Below the pieces are notes generated by a model. The model saw only the letters and a program-made list of their open reading frames with translations. It did no database searches and was not told the origin of the DNA. Shown in pieces: positions 1 through 8,349 of a DNA stretch of 64,000 nucleotides. The stretch's first letter is position 1. Every line of letters starts with the position of its first letter. The translations under genes were made by a program, and so were the position numbers. The stretch lies in contig NZ_SNYS01000005.1 in NCBI RefSeq assembly GCF_004363215.1, positions 186,001-250,000 of the forward strand, written 5' to 3'. The DNA is from Methanimicrococcus blatticola (GTDB lineage Archaea; Halobacteriota; Methanosarcinia; Methanosarcinales; Methanosarcinaceae).

Positions 1-428
1 GCTTTGCTGCCGCGCCGCCGCCCGCAAAACCCCGACTTTAATGTAATTTGAAATAAACGCAGCCCTGTTTTGATTAGAGGAGACAGAACATTTTGTTTTG
101 AAAAGAGATTAAAACAAAAAAGAAATCGGAAGAAAACAAAAACACTTTTGAGAGGTGGCTGTAAAGATTTTTGTTTCCTTCCGAGTTGATGTTGCTCGGA
201 AATCGCAGTTCCGGATTGGCGACGTGATAAAACTGCAAAAACCGGCAATCGTGTTGCTTTAAACGGCGGCAGCCGAATAAAACAATCGTTTAGATCATCT
301 TGAGATTTGATTTTTGAAACAATCAGATTTGGAATAAAGTGAATAAAAATAAATTGAAATATGAAATATTGAAAAATAATCAAAAGGCCAATCGATTATA
401 TTTTGATTATCGTTCGACTATCATTTAA
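1..428. other. Intergenic region at window edge, downstream of the feo operon
   Basis: No convincing gene is visible. The stretch is AT-rich apart from a GC-rich first 40 bases. A perfect 7-bp inverted repeat lies at 179-185/195-201 (TTCCGAG, 9-base loop, CTCGGAA). It could end a transcript from either side, but it is about 230 bases beyond the FeoB-partner stop codon. A neighbouring gene may lie to the left of the window. Confidence 0.5.
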
Positions 429-641
429 TTATCGTTTGATGGTTTTCAATTCATCTTTTTTATGTGATGAGCCGCCGCAGCAACTGCCGCCGGTTGACTT
501 TGAACAGCCGCCTGTGGAGCAGCCTGCGCATCCGGTCTCGCCTTTCATGAACTTGCGAATCTGGCGGAAAAGAATGAACGCCGCGAATATGAGAAGCGCG
601 TAAACCAAAAGCTGCGGAAGAAGAGAAACAATGTCGACCAT
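429..641 (-). CDS. FeoB-associated Cys-rich membrane protein
   Basis: A 70-residue protein with one N-terminal membrane segment (about residues 7-26), a short basic stretch (RQIRKFMKG) and a cysteine/glycine-rich tail with repeated CxxC-like spacing (CAGCSTGGC, then CC). This is the typical build of the small Cys-rich partners encoded beside feoB in many bacteria and archaea; they are thought to assist ferrous iron passage through FeoB, but their chemistry is not settled. It is the last gene of the feo cluster, beginning 2 bases after the stop of the upstream micro-ORF, whose final codons contain the GGAGGT ribosome binding site. Family assignment is by architecture and context. Confidence 0.8.
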   Translation of the reverse strand: MVDIVSLLPQLLVYALLIFAAFILFRQIRKFMKGETGCAGCSTGGCSKSTGGSCCGGSSHKKDELKTIKR

Positions 642-643
642 CT

Positions 644-778
644 TCAGACCTCCGGGTTGAACGCGACGAGAGAAATGATTTCATTGAGATGAATGCCGCC
701 GAGGTGAATGCCTTCAAAACGGATATCACTGAGATGAATACCGGAAAAACCGGCCTGATTGACATGAATTCCTGTCAT
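644..778 (-). CDS. 44-residue pentapeptide-repeat-like micro-protein in the feo operon
   Basis: ATG at 778 is preceded by a good ribosome binding site (GGAG at 786-789) and the frame runs 44 codons to TGA at 644-646, two bases before the next gene. The protein is built from five-residue units (GIHVN, QAGFS, GIHLS, DIRFE, GIHLG, GIHLN, EIISL) with a hydrophobic residue at positions 2 and 4, the spacing of pentapeptide-repeat proteins, and contains four histidines in GIH motifs. Its position between feoB and the Cys-rich partner, with tight coupling, suggests a role with FeoB, perhaps metal binding through the histidines; that is inference. I recognise no named family. It could be a chance frame, but start signal, repeat pattern and coupling argue against that. 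Confidence 0.6.
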   Translation of the reverse strand: MTGIHVNQAGFSGIHLSDIRFEGIHLGGIHLNEIISLVAFNPEV

Positions 779-896
779 TTAAAATCTCCTGAATTTTTGT
801 TTTTGAGTTATTTATGAGTTGTTTTTAAGTTTGTTTGTGAGTTTGTTTTTTGTTTTTTATTTTTGAGTTCTTTGACCATAACCGGATAAATGAGAA

Positions 897-918
897 CTTC
901 CCGAATTGAATCGGGAAG
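897..918 (-). terminator. Hairpin between feoB and the small downstream genes
   Basis: Perfect 8-bp inverted repeat CTTCCCGA/TCGGGAAG with a 6-base loop, 31 bases past the feoB stop on the minus strand. It could be a partial terminator or processing site that sets the ratio of feoB to the two small genes. No strong T-run follows on the minus strand, so this is tentative. Confidence 0.4.
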
Positions 919-948
919 CGAACATTTATTTTAAAGATTCAAAAGCAT

Positions 949-2940
949 TCAAAGAATACCGGATTCAACGACAAGAAGTCCGATACGGTAGACAATAAAT
1001 GCTGCAATGTAAGCGATTGCCGTTTGATAGGCTGCTGCGAGAATTGACAATTTCCAGCTGTTGAGTTCACGCTTAATTGTTGCAAATGCTGCCAAACAAG
1101 GCAGGTAAAGCAATGTGAACACCATGAAGGCGAGAGCAACAACCGGTGTGAAGAGCATTTCAAAGTCTTCGGGCGTGTATAAGATTTCAATCGTTGAAAC
1201 GACTGCTTCTTTGGCGATGAAACCTGTAAAGAGCGACATTGCTGCGCGCCAGTCACCGAATCCGAGCGGCTCAAAGATCGGCGCAATCGCCGTTCCGACA
1301 ATTCCCAAAATACTTTCAGCCGAGTCTTCAACAGCGCTGAATGAGAAATCATAGCCCTGCAAGAACCAAATCAGAACGGATGCCAAGAAGATGATTGTAC
1401 CGGCCCGGATAACGAATCCGCGTGTCTTTTCCCAGATGTGTTTTGCATAAGTATACAAGTCAGGGAAACGGTATGGCGGGAGTTCCATAATGAACGGGGA
1501 AGACGGACCTTTAAAGATTGTTTTCTTTAAGAGCCAGGCGGAGCCGATGGCAACGAGAATACCGAGCACGTAAAGGAACAACATGGTCAAACCGTAGTAT
1601 GCGGAGAAGAACACGCCGACGAACATTGCGTAAATCGGAAGACGTGCACCGCATGACATGAACGGTGTAATGAAAATGGTAGTTTTGCGGTCCATTTCAT
1701 TGTCAAGTGTTCTTGCGGCCATGACGGCGGGAACGGAACAGCCGAAACCGAGAATCAACGGAATGAAACTCTTGCCGGAAAGTCCGATTTTTGTAAAAAT
1801 GCGGTCAAGCAAGAAAGCGACACGGGACATGTAGCCTGTATCTTCCATGAGCGTGAGGAACACGAAAAGAATGAAAATCTGAGGAACGAATGTCAAAACA
1901 CCGCCGACACCGGCAATAATACCGTTAATGACAAGATCGGTCATCCAATCGGAAGTTCCGGCAGCGGTAAACCATTCTTCAACAAATCCGGCCAGTGTTT
2001 CATTGAAGAAAACATCAATGAGATCAGTAAAAATACCGCCGACTGTAAATGAAAGTTGGAAAACGACAAACATGACAACTAAGAAAATCGGAATGCCGAG
2101 CCATTTGTTTGTTAAAATGCCGTCGATTTTTTTAGTACGGTCGTGCTGAACTTGTTTTTCCCCTTCGCGAACGGTTGCTGAAACGATTTTTTCGATTTCA
2201 GAGTAAATTTCGGCGGAGTGTTCATCATAATCAATATTGTCAGCGTGTTTCAAAAGTGACGGATCAAATTTTTTCTTTTCAAAAGACTCGGATGAAATCG
2301 GTTCTTTCTGACCGGAAGCGGGAATAGCTTCAGGATTGTCCCCGAAATATTTGAAACTGTGATCTAAAATATCATTGGCTTTTCCAATCAAACGCTCAAT
2401 GCCGCCTTCAGCGATTTTTGAGGATTTGTAACCCATCAGTTTAGCCACTTTTGCCGAGAAACTTTTGCCTTCAATGGCAGAAATCGGAATGATGGGAACA
2501 CCGAGCATTTCAGACATTTTGTCGAAATCGATTTTTGTGCCGTTTTGCTCCACTTCGTCCATCATGTTGAGCGCGATTATCATCGGGCAGCCCAATTTTT
2601 TGAGCTGGAAAGTTAAATAGAGATTGCGCTCCAGGTTTGAAGCATCAATAATGTTGATAACCAAGTCGGGATTTTCGTCCACAATATAATTGCGGGCGAT
2701 GATTTCTTCTTCGGAATAGGGTGTTAAAGAATAGATACCGGGAAGATCGACAACGTTGACGATTTCTTTGTCTTCGGTGCCGGGTTTTGTTTTGGTATAA
2801 TTACCGACTTTCTTTTCGATGGTCACACCAGGCCAATTTCCGACTTTTTGGTTGGATTTGGTTAATCGGTTAAAAAGAGTTGTTTTACCGCTGTTCGGGT
2901 TGCCTGCAAGCGCAATTGTGTATTTCGCGAGATCTGCCAT
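949..2940 (-). CDS. feoB: Ferrous iron transporter FeoB
   Basis: Inner-membrane Fe(II) permease with a fused cytosolic G domain, 663 residues. Visible motifs: G1 GNPNSGKTT at 13-21, G2 region GVTIE near 38-42, G3 DLPG at 65-68, G4 NMMD near 125, G5-like SAIEGKS near 154. A helical linker follows and then the gated membrane core from about residue 280 on, with the duplicated gate-type segments (VLTFVPQIFILF, LGFGCSVPAVMAARTL, MSCGARLPIYAMF). Length is slightly below the usual bacterial 750-770 but complete. It starts 2 bases after the feoA stop, so the two are co-translated. The C terminus is short and lacks a Cys-rich tail, consistent with a separate Cys-rich partner gene downstream. Confidence 0.96.
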   Translation of the reverse strand: MADLAKYTIALAGNPNSGKTTLFNRLTKSNQKVGNWPGVTIEKKVGNYTKTKPGTEDKEIVNVVDLPGIYSLTPYSEEEIIARNYIVDENPDLVINIIDASNLERNLYLTFQLKKLGCPMIIALNMMDEVEQNGTKIDFDKMSEMLGVPIIPISAIEGKSFSAKVAKLMGYKSSKIAEGGIERLIGKANDILDHSFKYFGDNPEAIPASGQKEPISSESFEKKKFDPSLLKHADNIDYDEHSAEIYSEIEKIVSATVREGEKQVQHDRTKKIDGILTNKWLGIPIFLVVMFVVFQLSFTVGGIFTDLIDVFFNETLAGFVEEWFTAAGTSDWMTDLVINGIIAGVGGVLTFVPQIFILFVFLTLMEDTGYMSRVAFLLDRIFTKIGLSGKSFIPLILGFGCSVPAVMAARTLDNEMDRKTTIFITPFMSCGARLPIYAMFVGVFFSAYYGLTMLFLYVLGILVAIGSAWLLKKTIFKGPSSPFIMELPPYRFPDLYTYAKHIWEKTRGFVIRAGTIIFLASVLIWFLQGYDFSFSAVEDSAESILGIVGTAIAPIFEPLGFGDWRAAMSLFTGFIAKEAVVSTIEILYTPEDFEMLFTPVVALAFMVFTLLYLPCLAAFATIKRELNSWKLSILAAAYQTAIAYIAAFIVYRIGLLVVESGIL

Positions 2941-2942
2941 GT

Positions 2943-3209
2943 TTAAATGACCTCCGAGCCGGAATTTTTTGTGTTTGCCGCGTTGTCTTCAACAAAGATG
3001 CTTGATGCTTCTTTCTTGCGAATGGACAGATTATAGTTGCGGATTTTAAGTTCCATCGGATCTCCGAGCGGAGCCACTTTTACAACTTCAACCACGGTAC
3101 CGGGGGTGACGCCCATACAAAGCAGGCGATTTTTCAAAATATTATTGCCGCCGATGTTCACGACTTTACAGGAACATCCCGGCTTGATTTGATTTAATGT
3201 ACTTGCCAT
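2943..3209 (-). CDS. feoA: Ferrous iron transport protein FeoA
   Basis: Small SH3-like cytosolic protein of 88 residues that works with FeoB. It shows the FeoA pattern: N-terminal CKVVNIGG, then KNRLLCMGVTPGTVVEVVKVAPLGDPMELKIRNYNLSIRKKEA. I chose ATG at 3209 rather than an in-frame TTG at 3215, because AAGTGATT sits at ribosome-binding distance before the ATG. It is the promoter-proximal gene of feoA-feoB-micro-ORF-Cys-rich partner. The short acidic tail after the domain is poorly conserved in the family. Confidence 0.93.
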   Translation of the reverse strand: MASTLNQIKPGCSCKVVNIGGNNILKNRLLCMGVTPGTVVEVVKVAPLGDPMELKIRNYNLSIRKKEASSIFVEDNAANTKNSGSEVI

Positions 3210-3268
3210 TGCCAATCACTTATTTTTGATAAGAATTTATAAGAATAATAATTACAACGAAACCAGAC

Positions 3269-3277
3269 TTATATTTA
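3269..3277 (-). promoter_or_regulatory. Putative TATA box of the feo operon
   Basis: On the minus strand the sequence reads CTAAATATAAG here, a good archaeal TATA-type element. Transcription would begin near 3245, leaving a leader of roughly 35 bases that contains two CTTAT/ATAAG arms and the GTGATT ribosome binding site. An iron-dependent repressor site could sit there, but I cannot identify one. Confidence 0.4.
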
Positions 3278-3985
3278 GAATTGTTGAAGAAAAGAAACCG
3301 GCTTGTGAACAAACCGGTTTACTTTTTTTCGGAGTTATCTGCTTTCAAGTTTTTTGGGTGGATTATACGTTTTTGTTTTTGAAATGATTGAATGAGACAC
3401 AAATGATTGTGTCATTCGTTTTCTCACATATTTTAGGTCGGAAAAAATCAGAGATTTTAACCGGTTTGAAATAAGTCGAACAAACAAAAAATGAAAACTG
3501 AACAAAAATTAATGTCATGAAGAGAGGGTTTTCTGAGAGGCAATAATTTTTGATTTGAACATATCATTTTTCATTCATTCAAATTATTTCGTTTAGACGA
3601 AAACAATCCTTAATCAAACATAAAAGTATATAAATCTGTTGAATGAAAAAACGAATAGTTTTCGGACAGTTGAAAGAGATTAGACATCCTAAACGAAGCA
3701 AATTGACACCGTTTTTGGAATAATTCGCCAAACAAAAATGTATTCGAAAACAATCAAAATTGTCAATAAAAAAGAAGTCATTTTTTGAAAAATTCCGAAT
3801 CATTTCAAAGGCGCGGCATTAAAGGATGAATTAATGAGTGAGTTAATGAATGGAATTGACGAATGAATTGACGAATGAGTTGATGAATGAGTTGATGAAT
3901 GAGTTGACGAATGAGTTGATGAATGAGTCAATTAATAAATGAAAAAGACATCAATATCAATTCATTCAACGTCAGCAGGTTTAAA
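3278..3985. other. Long intergenic region between feo promoter and methanogenesis marker 2
   Basis: No supportable gene. A 7-bp inverted repeat AAACCGG/CCGGTTT lies at 3295-3301/3314-3320 and is followed on the plus strand by a T-rich stretch. The right end (about 3853-3924) is a 12-base tandem repeat (separate entry). A 74-codon minus-strand frame at 3579-3803 looks like chance: AT-rich composition and no ribosome binding site. Confidence 0.5.
3853..3924 (+). repeat. 12-base tandem repeat just upstream of methanogenesis marker 2
   Basis: About six copies of a 12-base unit (consensus GAGTTGATGAAT, with variants GAATTGACGAAT and GAGTTGACGAAT). The last unit runs into an in-frame ATG at 3923, creating a longer open frame for the following gene; this is probably a by-product of the repeat. 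Confidence 0.85.
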
Positions 3986-5353
3986 ATGGATTTAGAAGGA
4001 TACGCCGCGCATTTGATTATAAATAATGAAAAGGATGCGCAGGCAAAATTGAAAGAAAAGATTATTGAATTTAAAAATAAAAAGATCGGAGACGAGGAAG
4101 CGGAGATTTTTGCCGCCGCCGTTCTTAAAGAAGCGGAAGCGGCGCTTGCTGTTAAAGGCGACGTTTTTGAATATCAAAAAAGCGGCGCATCCATGGGAGA
4201 ATTCGGAGTCGGTTCCCGCGGCGCCGGCGATTTTTATGTTCATGAAAAAATCGGCCATGTCATCGGAAAAACGACGGCCGTTTTGGATTCATCCAATTTG
4301 GATGATTCGGGCGTTGTCACTCTTGAAAAGGATCAGGACTATTTGGTCGTCACCGTTGATGGGATGCACTCCCGACTCAGCGCGTTTCCGTTTCTTGCCG
4401 GATTTCACGTTGCAAAAGCGGCGCTTCGCGACATTTACGTGATGGGCGCAAAACCGTCGGCGATGCTTTCAGACATTCATGTCGCTGACGACGGGGATAC
4501 CGCCATGATTTTTGACCATTTGGCAGGCATTGCCGCGGTTTCAGAGTTGTCCGGAATTCCGCTTGTCACCGGAAGCACACTTCGAATCGGCGGCGACATG
4601 GTCATCGGCGAGCGGATGACAGGGTGTGTCGGCGCAGTCGGTGCTGTCAATCAAAACAGTTTGACGGCGCGAAACAAAGCCGCGCCCGGAGATTTAATCC
4701 TAATGACTGAAGGAACCGGCGGCGGAACGGTGACAACAGCCGCCATTTATTCGGGATATGAAAAAGCGGCGGCAGTTGTTGACAAAACATTAAACATTGA
4801 TTTTTTGATTGCCGTGCAGGCCCTTTTGGATTCTGAAGAGAAATGGCAGACACAAATTCATGTAATGACGGATGTAACAAACGGCGGCGTTCGCGGCGAC
4901 GCTTATGAAATATCAAAAGAAGCTGATGTCCGCCTTGTTTTTGATGACGACGCATTGCTCCAATGCGTTGAGCCGACCGTTTTAGAAATGTTTCAAACGC
5001 TGGAAATTGATTTCAGAGGCGTTTCGATTGATTCGCTTCTTGTCATTTGTCCGCCCGAAATTGCCGATCCGGTTATCCAAACAATAAAAACCGCCGGCGT
5101 TAAAATGTATGTCGTCGGGCGTGTTGAAGAAAAACAAGCCGGCAAATTTGATACGGCGCTGATTGTCGGCGGCGTTGAAAAAGAATTCAAACCGATGTTT
5201 AGAGAAGCCGCTTACACGCCGCTGAAAAAAGCAATCGGCGAAAAAACACCGCCGGATTTTGATGGAATGAAAAAAGGAATTGATGCGGCAGCGGATGCGG
5301 CGATTGAAAAGAAAGAAAGAATTGTGAAGAGAATTCGAAACAGAAAAGGATAA
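3986..5353 (+). CDS. Methanogenesis marker protein 2 (AIR synthase-related)
   Basis: A 455-residue protein of the PurM/ThiL/SelD-like (AIR synthase-related) fold, family known as methanogenesis marker 2, found across methanogens and of unproven function. The N-terminal half contains the glycine-rich MGEFGVGSRGAGDF segment and the ATP-grasping DYLVVTVDGMHSRLSAFPFLAGFHVAKAALRDIYVMGAKP region; the C-terminal half has TEGTGGGTV and the MTDVTNGGVRGDAYEISKEA motif. I chose ATG 3986 (protein beginning MDLEGYAAHL) over ATG 3923, because the upstream 21 codons start inside a tandem repeat and AGCAGGT precedes 3986. The next 90 bases after the gene lead into a hairpin mosaic element. Confidence 0.85.
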   Translation: MDLEGYAAHLIINNEKDAQAKLKEKIIEFKNKKIGDEEAEIFAAAVLKEAEAALAVKGDVFEYQKSGASMGEFGVGSRGAGDFYVHEKIGHVIGKTTAVLDSSNLDDSGVVTLEKDQDYLVVTVDGMHSRLSAFPFLAGFHVAKAALRDIYVMGAKPSAMLSDIHVADDGDTAMIFDHLAGIAAVSELSGIPLVTGSTLRIGGDMVIGERMTGCVGAVGAVNQNSLTARNKAAPGDLILMTEGTGGGTVTTAAIYSGYEKAAAVVDKTLNIDFLIAVQALLDSEEKWQTQIHVMTDVTNGGVRGDAYEISKEADVRLVFDDDALLQCVEPTVLEMFQTLEIDFRGVSIDSLLVICPPEIADPVIQTIKTAGVKMYVVGRVEEKQAGKFDTALIVGGVEKEFKPMFREAAYTPLKKAIGEKTPPDFDGMKKGIDAAADAAIEKKERIVKRIRNRKG

Positions 5354-5442
5354 AATACGAATTTTTTTCGCTGTTTTCAATAACCAATCCAGCCGGTAAA
5401 ATTACATAAAATAGCAGATTTTGTTGGTTAATATAAACGAAA

Positions 5443-5897
5443 GGGAAGAATCTCCAACGCCTTCTTTCACTCGCTTTGCTCGTGAAACGCGTCGTTGGAG
5501 GCGGTTACTTTGGGTTTTCAATAATTTAGGTTTGAAATCCAAACATCGTTTTTCTCAAAAATGAAAAACGAACGCTGTCTAAAACCCAAATAAAAATTGG
5601 GTTGTTTTAATTTGAGTTTTAAAGAGCGTTCGAGTTATTGAAAATATGAAAAACGATGTTTGTTTTTGTTATAATTAAAGAAAAGTTCAAGTACGACCGC
5701 AATTTTCGGTTTTTGTGAGCGACGCGAGCAAAAATTGAAAAATGCGGCTTATTCCACTGCATTTTTAAAAAATAGGTACTGTTGACTTTAACTCGCGATA
5801 GTCTGTTTATGTTGTTTATTCAACGAATGAGTCCGAATCTCCAACGCCTTCTTTCCTCGCTTTGCTCGGAAACGCGTCGTTGGAGGCGGTAGCTTTG
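5443..5897 (+). repeat. Mosaic hairpin element, modules A-B-C-A
   Basis: Three different hairpin modules follow each other. A (5443-5512 and again 5835-5897) is bounded by TCTCCAACG and CGTTGGAGG arms around an inner TTTCAC/GTGAAA or TTTCC/GGAAA stem. B (5539-5663) is a nested hairpin with perfect 15-base arms (5540-5554/5649-5663), then CGAACGCT/AGCGTTCG (5569-5576/5625-5632), then AACCCAA/TTGGGTT (5583-5589/5597-5603). C (5698-5748) is a near-perfect 19-bp hairpin. All three recur in inverted orientation at 49652-50036. The pattern resembles bacterial interspersed mosaic elements. It lies between convergent genes, so it may also act in 3'-end formation. Confidence 0.85.
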
Positions 5898-5934
5898 TAT
5901 TTTCATTTGTTTGACATTTTTTGTCATTCGGTTT

Positions 5935-6633
5935 TTATTCGCTCTTCATTTTCCAAGTCAACAAAATTCCGTCTTCGATTTTTTCTGCCGATTCCAGTGT
6001 CAACCGCCGGATTTGACCTTCGGAAAAGCCGTCGCCGTCTGCGAATGTCGGCGCGGTTTTGCCGCCGATAATCAGGTTGCCGACAAAAATCATTAATTCA
6101 TCAACTAAACCGACGGAAATCAAGCCGTAATTGAGCGTTGCGCCGCCTTCGACCATCAATCGGTTAATTCCTTCTTTTTTGAGCAAGACAGCCATTTCTT
6201 CAAGATTGACGCGATCAGACCCTGCAACAATAATTTTGGTATCGGGCATTTTTGAAAGAGCAGCCGTTTTCTCTTTTTGCGCCGACTCAGAAACGACAAT
6301 AATTTTTCTGCCTTTTCCTTTCTTGAAAATGTCAGCATCAATCGGCGTTCTTGCGTTGCTGTCAACGATAACACGAATCGGATTTTCTTCTTTTCCGGCA
6401 GCGGTGCGTTCCAATCGTCTTTGTTCCGATTTGACGGTCAAACTCGGATTATCCGCTAAAACCGTTCCGATACCGACCATAATCGCATCCGTTCCCGCGC
6501 GCAGCGTATCCACGCGGTCAAAATCAGCCTTGCCTGAAATTTTAACCTGTTTGCGTTCAAAAGTCGATAATTTGCCGTCAGCCGACATCGCCGAATTGAT
6601 AAAAATGTAAGGACGCTCAGAAAAAGGAATCAT
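5935..6633 (-). CDS. arfC: 2,5-diamino-6-ribosylamino-4(3H)-pyrimidinone 5'-phosphate reductase
   Basis: Riboflavin/F420-precursor pathway enzyme that reduces the ribosyl side chain of the pyrimidinone intermediate using NAD(P)H. The 232-residue protein is a stand-alone RibD C-terminal-type reductase, as in archaea. Visible motifs: RPYIFINSAMSADGKLS at the N terminus, GTDAIMVGIGTVLADNPSLTV, RVIVDSNARTP, and GINRLMVEGGATLNYGLISVGLVDEL (substrate-binding EGG). I chose ATG 6633 (MIPFSERPY) over the upstream 6696 start, since the extra 21 residues do not fit the family. The gene converges on the upstream hairpin mosaic. F420 and FAD/FMN demand in methanogens explains its presence. Confidence 0.9.
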   Translation of the reverse strand: MIPFSERPYIFINSAMSADGKLSTFERKQVKISGKADFDRVDTLRAGTDAIMVGIGTVLADNPSLTVKSEQRRLERTAAGKEENPIRVIVDSNARTPIDADIFKKGKGRKIIVVSESAQKEKTAALSKMPDTKIIVAGSDRVNLEEMAVLLKKEGINRLMVEGGATLNYGLISVGLVDELMIFVGNLIIGGKTAPTFADGDGFSEGQIRRLTLESAEKIEDGILLTWKMKSE

Positions 6634-6720
6634 AAAAATCGCCTGAAAAGTAAAACGGATATTGAAATTCAATTGAATAAACCGAAATAATTGCAAGAAA
6701 TAATGAAAAAATTAAGAAAA

Positions 6721-6741
6721 AAATGAGGGGAGACCTCATTT
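6721..6741 (-). terminator. Terminator of the CBS-domain gene
   Basis: Perfect 8-bp hairpin AAATGAGG/CCTCATTT with a 5-base loop, 16 bases past the stop codon and followed on the minus strand by a T-rich stretch. Confidence 0.7.
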
Positions 6742-6756
6742 ATTTTTGCTTTTATT

Positions 6757-7620
6757 TTATTCCATTCGAATGAGCGGAAGCAAAAGATCGCGGTCAAGCA
6801 ACATGCCTTCCAGCTTTCCGTCAGAGCCGACAACCGGAATCTGATCGATTCTGGCGCGTTTCATCTTGCGGGCGCAGGAGCTGACGCTTGAAATTTTGGT
6901 CGCGGTAATCAAGTCTGAGACCATGATGTCCTTCGCGAATTTATCATTTGGAAGTTTCACGCTGGAAACGCTGTAATAAATGCTCATCGTGTCGCGCATA
7001 GATTCCCAGGTCCAGCTGTCATCGTCGTCGCCGGCGGACATGTCTGATTTTTCAACGCGGTCTTCAATAATGCTTGAGCCGACAACGTCCCTGTCGGAAA
7101 TGATGCCGACCAAATTCAATGACGAGTCAATGACCGGGCACGCTTTCACATCGGCCAAATCCATTAAAATAGAGACGACCGGAAGCGGTGTTTCACTCCA
7201 AAGAACAGACACGTTGGGAGACAAAAAGTCCCCGACCGGAGTTTCAATATCGAAATCTGCAATTGCGCCGATAACATCAGCCGTTGTGATTAAACCTTCC
7301 AAGCGGCCATTTTCATCAACAACCGGCAAACGGCGGATGTTTTTTTCATAAAGAATGCGGGCCGCTTCTTTTAATGATGCGCCGACCTGAATTGTAATCG
7401 GATTTCTGGACATCAATAAAGCCAGCTGTTCTTCTTCCGGGTTTTTGAGAATATTTGTTCTTGAAACGATACCGACAACTTTGTTATCTTTCAATACCGG
7501 GACACCCGAGACTTTTTTGTCTTTGAGGATACTCAAAACTTCATCTCTTGAGCCGGGAAGCGTTGCACTGGCCACATTTTTGACCATGATCTCTTCAACA
7601 TTCGGAATATTTGAAGCCAT
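6757..7620 (-). CDS. Four-CBS-domain protein
   Basis: A 287-residue cytosolic protein made only of CBS repeats. Four units can be followed: VKNVASATLPGSRDEVLSILKDKKVSGVPVL; MSRNPITIQVGASLKEAARILYEKNIRRLPVV; a third beginning FLSPNVSVLWSETPLP; and a fourth DIMVSDLITATKISSVSSCARKMKRARIDQIPVV. CBS pairs bind adenine nucleotides or S-adenosylmethionine and regulate partner proteins; stand-alone four-CBS proteins are common in methanogens and mostly unassigned. The acidic loop SAGDDDDSWTWE between units three and four is unusual. It is a single-gene transcript ending in a clear hairpin; upstream is a repeat-rich region. Confidence 0.88.
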   Translation of the reverse strand: MASNIPNVEEIMVKNVASATLPGSRDEVLSILKDKKVSGVPVLKDNKVVGIVSRTNILKNPEEEQLALLMSRNPITIQVGASLKEAARILYEKNIRRLPVVDENGRLEGLITTADVIGAIADFDIETPVGDFLSPNVSVLWSETPLPVVSILMDLADVKACPVIDSSLNLVGIISDRDVVGSSIIEDRVEKSDMSAGDDDDSWTWESMRDTMSIYYSVSSVKLPNDKFAKDIMVSDLITATKISSVSSCARKMKRARIDQIPVVGSDGKLEGMLLDRDLLLPLIRME

Positions 7621-8022
7621 TTTTTACACGCGCCGTAAAGGGTTTTTATTTGTAGAATATTACCAAAATCGTATTGTAATCCTAATTTAATATTAAAAAA
7701 TGAATATAAATCCAATTTTACCATTAGAATAGGATACAGAGATAAATAAGTGTTGTCTCTGACAGAGGCGTTCCTGTAATATAAATCCGATTGGTTTGAT
7801 TGACTTCGATTGATTTTAATTAAAGTTAATTGATTTTAGTTGGTTTTGGCTGATTTAGATTGATTTTAGTTGGTTGAAATAGATTTTAGTTGGTTTAGAT
7901 TGATTTTGATTGGTTTTGTTGGTTTTGATTGATTTAACCGCTTAACAAATCAAAAAGATTAAAAACGAATTCACTTGAAGTCTTGCAAATGTTTATAATC
8001 ATTCATAAATAATTAGAGATTA
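7621..8022. other. Intergenic region with degenerate TTGATTTTAGTTGG repeats
   Basis: Divergent promoters probably lie here. From about 7790 to 7935 the DNA is a run of degenerate 14-16 base units of the type TTGATTTTAGTTGGTT. No gene is visible. A likely TATA box for the rightward gene is the AATGTTTATAATC stretch near 7990. Confidence 0.6.
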
Positions 8023-8349
8023 ATGTCAGAAAATTCCCCCGTTTCAGTTTTTTCAAACAAAAAGTTTTATGTCCTGGTTGCAATCGGTTTGATTATCTTT
8101 GCTGCCGGCACCGTTTTTGCATATTCCGCAAAATCTAATTTAAAGGATAAAGACCTCCCGGCAGACGACTTTCAAAAACAGGAACGCATCTACGCCGTTG
8201 CAAAAATCGCATCAATGGTCGGTTTCATCATCGCGCTCATCCCGAGCGTTCAGATTCTTCAAAACACAATCTTAAACGAAAGAGCAAAAACGACGGAAGG
8301 ATCAGACGTCAGCGTAAAAGAAGAAAAGAATAATGAAGAGGATGAGTAA
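8023..8349 (+). CDS. Small two-helix membrane protein, function unknown
   Basis: A 108-residue protein with two hydrophobic segments (about residues 14-33, FYVLVAIGLIIFAAGTVFAYS, and 64-82, VAKIASMVGFIIALIPSVQIL) separated by a charged loop and ending in an acidic, probably disordered tail. I do not recognise the family. The ATG at 8023 follows a TATA-like TTTATAATC by about 30 bases, so the message is probably leaderless or nearly so. It stands alone between two repeat-rich intergenic regions. Confidence 0.6.
   Translation: MSENSPVSVFSNKKFYVLVAIGLIIFAAGTVFAYSAKSNLKDKDLPADDFQKQERIYAVAKIASMVGFIIALIPSVQILQNTILNERAKTTEGSDVSVKEEKNNEEDE

Noticed and set aside
3579-3803. 74-codon minus-strand frame
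   Set aside because: AT-rich, Phe/Ile/Asn composition, no start signal; typical chance frame.
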